DNA from: an uncultured Brevibacterium sp. | Lineage (GTDB): Bacteria; Actinomycetota; Actinomycetes; Actinomycetales; Brevibacteriaceae | Direction of reading: 5' to 3' | Length of the DNA: 8,831 nt | Assembly: GCA_902489185.1 (NCBI GenBank) | Contig: CABTZC010000066.1 | Coordinates: 1-8,831 of the forward strand | Part shown: positions 6,295 through 8,831 of the stretch, piece after piece | Layout: every line of letters begins with the position of its first letter | How positions within the stretch are numbered: position 1 is the stretch's first letter | Translations under genes and position numbers: made by a program | Notes under the pieces: model-generated | What the model saw: only the letters and a program-made list of their open reading frames with translations | The model's database searches: none | What the model was told of the DNA's origin: nothing

Positions 6295-6306
6295 CATAGA
6301 TCTATG
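6295..6306. repeat. Perfect 12-bp palindrome spanning the radA start codon
   Basis: CATAGATCTATG is identical on both strands, and its last three bases are the ATG of radA. It lies in the very short gap between two divergent genes. It is not a LexA-type SOS box as known in actinobacteria (TCGAAC-N4-GTTCGA). It may be chance, a regulator site, or an RNA hairpin element if transcripts include it. Confidence 0.35.
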
Positions 6307-7644
6307 GCGTACACGTGTAGCGAATGCGGATCTTCAACCCCCAAGTGGATGGGCAAGTGCCCCAAGTGCCAGTCGTGGGGAACCCTTGAAGAAAGTGCCG
6401 GCCCAGGTGTGTCCGTCAAGACCCAAGCTACTTTCTCTGGCAAACGCGCCACCCCTGTCACACAGGTAGACGCAACGACCGCCTCGGCGACATCAACGGG
6501 GGTGAGCGAACTTGACCGCGTGCTGGGAGGCGGGCTGGTGCCAGGTGCTGTAATCCTGCTGGCCGGCGAACCTGGGGTGGGTAAGTCCACGTTGTTGCTC
6601 GACGTGTCCGCGAAGGCTGCGAAGGCGGGCAGGCGGGTCCTGTACGTCACCGGCGAGGAGTCCCAAGGGCAGGTGCGTCTGCGCGCTGAACGCACGGGGG
6701 CGCTGTCAGACAACTTGCTACTTGCTAACGAAACGGACTTGGCAGCGGTCTTGGGGCTCATCGAGGTGGAGGATCCTGAACTGCTCATCGTGGATTCCGT
6801 GCAGACATTGGCGTCTGACCGTGTGGAAGGTGTGCCGGGTGGGGTCACGCAGGTGCGGGAGGTTGCGTCTGCGGTGATTCGGGCCGCCAAGGCACGTAAC
6901 CTGCCGACCGTGCTGGTGGGGCACATCACCAAGGACGGGACGGTCGCGGGGCCCAGGTTGCTGGAGCACTTGGTCGATGTGGTGTGTTCGTTCGAAGGCG
7001 ATAAGCACACGCGTTTGCGCATGTTGCGGGCGATTAAGAACCGCTTTGGTCCTACCGATGAGGTGGGGTGTTTTGCGATGACGGAAGAAGGCATCACCAG
7101 TGAATCCGACCCGTCTGGGTTGTTCTTGTCGAGGTCGCAAATTAACGCGCCGGGCACGTGTTTGACGGTGACGCTGGACGGGAAGCGGCCGTTGGTGATC
7201 GAGGTGCAGGCGCTCACAATGGAGGCAGCTGGTGGGAATCCCCGGCGAACCGTGAGTGGAATGGATTTCAACCGTGTGGCCATGCTCATTGCGGTGGCCT
7301 CGAAGAGTATGAACTTGGCGCGGGCTGATGTTTTTGTGTCGACTGTAGGTGGGGCGAAGATCCAGGAACCGGCTGCCGACCTTGCGGTGGCGTTGGCGCT
7401 GGCGTCAGCTGCGGCGGATAAGCCCCAGTATTCGCGTTTAGTCGCCATTGGCGAGTTGAGCCTATCCGGTGAGATTCGGCGTGTGCCCAACGTGGGGCAA
7501 CGGCTGGCGGAAGCCGCGCGCATGGGCATCGACACTGCCGTGGTTGCTAGCGGGTCGTTGGCAGATGTGACCTTGCCCAAAGGTATTCGGGTGAAGGAAG
7601 TGAGCAACCTGGCTCAAGCGATTGAGCTGACGCTCAAGCGGTAG
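6304..7644 (+). CDS. radA: DNA repair protein RadA (Sms)
   Basis: A RecA-related, ring-forming ATPase that promotes branch migration of recombination intermediates. It is 446 residues long, the usual length. Order of domains: C4 zinc finger with Cys5, Cys8, Cys19 and Cys22 (CSEC...CPKC); RecA-like core with Walker A GEPGVGKST (88-96) and Walker B LLIVDS (160-165); the RadA hallmark KNRFG (245-249); and a C-terminal Lon-protease-like domain from about 270 that serves as a scaffold. The ATG at 6304 places the zinc finger at the usual distance from the N-terminus. An in-frame GTG at 6283 would add seven unrelated residues. There is no clear ribosome site, so a leaderless or short-leader transcript is possible. 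disA, commonly the next gene, is missing. Confidence 0.97.
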   Translation: MAYTCSECGSSTPKWMGKCPKCQSWGTLEESAGPGVSVKTQATFSGKRATPVTQVDATTASATSTGVSELDRVLGGGLVPGAVILLAGEPGVGKSTLLLDVSAKAAKAGRRVLYVTGEESQGQVRLRAERTGALSDNLLLANETDLAAVLGLIEVEDPELLIVDSVQTLASDRVEGVPGGVTQVREVASAVIRAAKARNLPTVLVGHITKDGTVAGPRLLEHLVDVVCSFEGDKHTRLRMLRAIKNRFGPTDEVGCFAMTEEGITSESDPSGLFLSRSQINAPGTCLTVTLDGKRPLVIEVQALTMEAAGGNPRRTVSGMDFNRVAMLIAVASKSMNLARADVFVSTVGGAKIQEPAADLAVALALASAAADKPQYSRLVAIGELSLSGEIRRVPNVGQRLAEAARMGIDTAVVASGSLADVTLPKGIRVKEVSNLAQAIELTLKR

Positions 7645-7650
7645 TGGCGG

Positions 7651-7675
7651 GGCTCAGTTTCCCTGAGTCTTTTCC
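7651..7675 (+). terminator. Rho-independent terminator of radA
   Basis: GGCTCAG (7651-7657) pairs with CTGAGTC (7663-7669), seven pairs including one G-U, around a TTTCC loop. It is followed directly by TTTTCC. It begins seven bases after the radA TAG. The stem contains the stop codon of the convergent truncated gene, so the two 3' ends are packed together. Confidence 0.65.
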
Positions 7676-7938
7676 TCAGCGGCAGGCTTGTCTTCGCCCT
7701 CGGATTTCTTCTCGCCTGACTTCTTCTCTTTCGACTTTTCGACCACGAACTTAGCCGGTTGGCTCTCGATATCACCCAGCTTGGTCACCAGCGTGTATTC
7801 GCCGGGGTCCAACGTGTCTTTTGTACGGTTGCACTTGTCGTCCGTGGGAATCATGTCCCATGGCAGCACCGACTTCTTCTTCGCACCCGACACAAACACC
7901 TGGGTCTGTTCCTTTTGCTTCCCTGGGGTTTGAACAGA
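7654..7938 (-). pseudogene. 5'-truncated remnant of a probable secreted protein/lipoprotein gene
   Basis: The minus-strand frame is open from an in-frame TGA (7939-7941) to a TGA at 7654-7656. It encodes a beta-rich segment with one cysteine (DKCNRTKDTLDPGEYTLVTK) and a charged Lys/Glu-rich tail (KSKEKKSGEKKSEG and on). This resembles the C-terminal part of actinobacterial secreted or lipoprotein genes found between disA and mutY, where a Cys-containing strand precedes a 'PGxYTL' strand. The signal peptide, lipobox and N-terminal domain are absent, and no minus-strand frame upstream supplies them before mutY begins at 8067. A GTG at 7899 with AAGGA about ten bases upstream could still produce an 81-residue cytoplasmic protein. 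The family assignment rests on weak similarity from memory. Confidence 0.5.
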
Positions 7939-8093
7939 TCACGGGAACCCCGGTGTCTCCTGAAGTGTTCGCTGAATTGTTACGTTCACAGGACGAAGGT
8001 ACGGCCGAATTCCTGGACCTGGCCCGGGTGAAGCCCAACACGTTGGGCAACTATCGGATGATGATTTCACTGGGGCAAGCTGAGAACGTCTGA
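7930..8093 (+). pseudogene. Unidentified 3' gene fragment or short ORF converging on mutY
   Basis: The plus-strand frame ending at TGA 8091-8093 reads like genuine protein over its last 50 or so residues: TGTPVSPEVFAELLRSQDEG, then FLDLARVKPNTLGNYRMM, ending LGQAENV. Codon choice matches nearby genes (GAC, CTG, GCC, AAC, GTG). The left end is approximate. Further left, the same frame is merely antisense to the truncated minus-strand gene, so the true 5' end appears to be lost. A GTG at 7953 could start a 47-residue product, but it lacks a good ribosome site. It overlaps the end of mutY by 27 bases. I do not recognise the family; it does not look like the end of DisA. Confidence 0.35.
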
Positions 8094-8831
8094 GTCGCGG
8101 GTGGCCAGTCCGTCGCTCACCAAGTCATCGATGAGCCGGGCAATCCGGTCATGTGTCCCCAAAGCCCGCACGCGCGTCAGGGACGAACCAACCGGCTCGG
8201 GGAGCTCATCAATGACAGTGTCCTTAAAATCAGCTGCGGGGGCCGTGAAGTAATCTTCCCGCAGTGGACACCCCTGCACGGTGGATTCCTTGAGTGTTGC
8301 CATGATGGCGCCACGTAGCTGCCGGTCGGTGCCGTGCCACGCTTGGGTTTTAGGCCGGGTGCCACTTTTTGGTTGCCCAGCTTTGAGCCACGCGCAGTGC
8401 TCAGCCAGCGGGCACTGGTCACACTTAGGGTTGCGGGACGTACACACCAAGGCGCCCAACTCCATGGCAGCGGCGTTGAACTCAACGTGGTGGTCCTCAG
8501 GAACGAACTGCCTGGCCCACGCGTGCTCTTTTTTGCTTAAGGCCGGCTTGGGGTGGTCAACGCCGGCGAACACGCGCGACAGCACCCGGCGGACGTTCAC
8601 ATCGAGCACAATCGTCCGCTCACCAAACGCAAACGACGCAACCGCGGCCGCCGTGTACGGCCCCACCCCGGGTAGAGCCAACAAACCTTCTTCGGTGTGC
8701 GGAACCTCGCCGTCTCCTATCGCACGCGCGCACTCCCGCAAACGCAACGCCCGCCTGGGGTAACCCAACGAACCCCAGGCGACTAACACCTCGGCGGTGG
8801 GAGCGTCAGCCAGCGCGCGGGGAGTGGGCCA
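8067..8831 (-). CDS. mutY: A/G-specific adenine glycosylase MutY (N-terminus cut by window edge)
   Basis: Removes adenine mispaired with 8-oxoguanine or guanine in base-excision repair. The frame is open to the right edge (254 residues, first visible residues WPTPRALADAPTAEVLVAWG). By alignment with E. coli numbering, about the first 60 residues, including the catalytic Glu, lie outside. Visible hallmarks are the helix-hairpin-helix LPGVGPYTAA (53-62), catalytic Asp77 in VLDVNVRRV, and the 4Fe-4S ligands Cys130, Cys137, Cys140 and Cys146 with exact C-x6-C-x2-C-x5-C spacing. The C-terminus is short, without the MutT-like domain of E. coli MutY, as is common in actinobacteria. A methionine-type GTG at 8789 is internal and not the real start. 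Placement close to radA clusters two DNA-repair genes. Confidence 0.95.
   Translation of the reverse strand, partial: WPTPRALADAPTAEVLVAWGSLGYPRRALRLRECARAIGDGEVPHTEEGLLALPGVGPYTAAAVASFAFGERTIVLDVNVRRVLSRVFAGVDHPKPALSKKEHAWARQFVPEDHHVEFNAAAMELGALVCTSRNPKCDQCPLAEHCAWLKAGQPKSGTRPKTQAWHGTDRQLRGAIMATLKESTVQGCPLREDYFTAPAADFKDTVIDELPEPVGSSLTRVRALGTHDRIARLIDDLVSDGLATRDSDVLSLPQ

Noticed and set aside
6243..7607. 454-codon open frame on the minus strand opposite radA
   Set aside because: It is an antisense shadow of high-GC coding DNA. The translation is a low-complexity Ser/Thr/Arg/Pro mix with no motifs, while the plus strand encodes an intact RadA.
7772..8050. 92-codon minus-strand frame that might supply the missing N-terminus of the truncated secreted protein
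   Set aside because: Its translation has no signal peptide, lipobox or beta-rich domain and it overlaps the remnant in a different frame. A single frameshift would not rebuild a plausible protein.
1..8831. CRISPR arrays, insertion sequences, tRNA or rRNA genes, toxin-antitoxin or phage-defence genes
   Set aside because: I looked for regularly spaced repeats, terminal inverted repeats, transposase motifs and RNA-gene signatures and found none.

Overview
The window looks like ordinary chromosomal DNA from a Gram-positive, moderately high-GC bacterium of the phylum Actinomycetota. The evidence is the style of the 2-methylcitrate dehydratase, a DUF4916-like Nudix relative, a short MutY, GTG starts, and a radA-to-mutY neighbourhood typical of that phylum. 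I cannot name a genus. All but about 700 bases is coding, and I see no insertion sequence, phage, tRNA, rRNA or CRISPR array.

Left part (1-2998): the 5' two-thirds of a prpD gene (2-methylcitrate dehydratase, propionate catabolism) runs off the left edge on the minus strand. Its long upstream spacer holds three adjacent inverted repeats. Next, also on the minus strand, is a secreted purple-acid-phosphatase-like metallophosphoesterase. The divergent promoter region behind it carries four GGTTAAC-like units spaced about 11 bp apart, reminiscent of a PHO box. The divergent plus-strand gene is a Nudix-fold protein with a degenerate Nudix box.

Middle part (3002-5954): a thiamine-regulated transport operon. 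A promoter and a TPP riboswitch, followed by a short hairpin that hides the Shine-Dalgarno sequence, precede ykoE, ykoD and ykoC. These three genes overlap end to end. They encode the substrate-binding membrane protein, a double-ATPase subunit and the coupling membrane protein of an ECF importer for hydroxymethylpyrimidine or thiamine.

Right part (5951-8831): a small antibiotic-biosynthesis-monooxygenase-fold protein converges on ykoC and diverges from radA, which encodes a recombination-branch-migration and DNA-repair ATPase. radA ends in a hairpin terminator. Beyond it is an odd 300-400 bp stretch. It holds the 3' end of a minus-strand gene that looks like a secreted or lipoprotein gene lacking its 5' half, butted against the 3' end of an unidentified plus-strand reading frame. 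mutY (adenine glycosylase, minus strand) then runs off the right edge. disA, the usual neighbour of radA in actinobacteria, is absent here, so the junction looks like a deletion scar.

I found no convincing new multi-gene system. The items most worth a second look are the radA-mutY scar, the phosphatase promoter repeats, the palindrome cluster upstream of prpD and the riboswitch expression platform.
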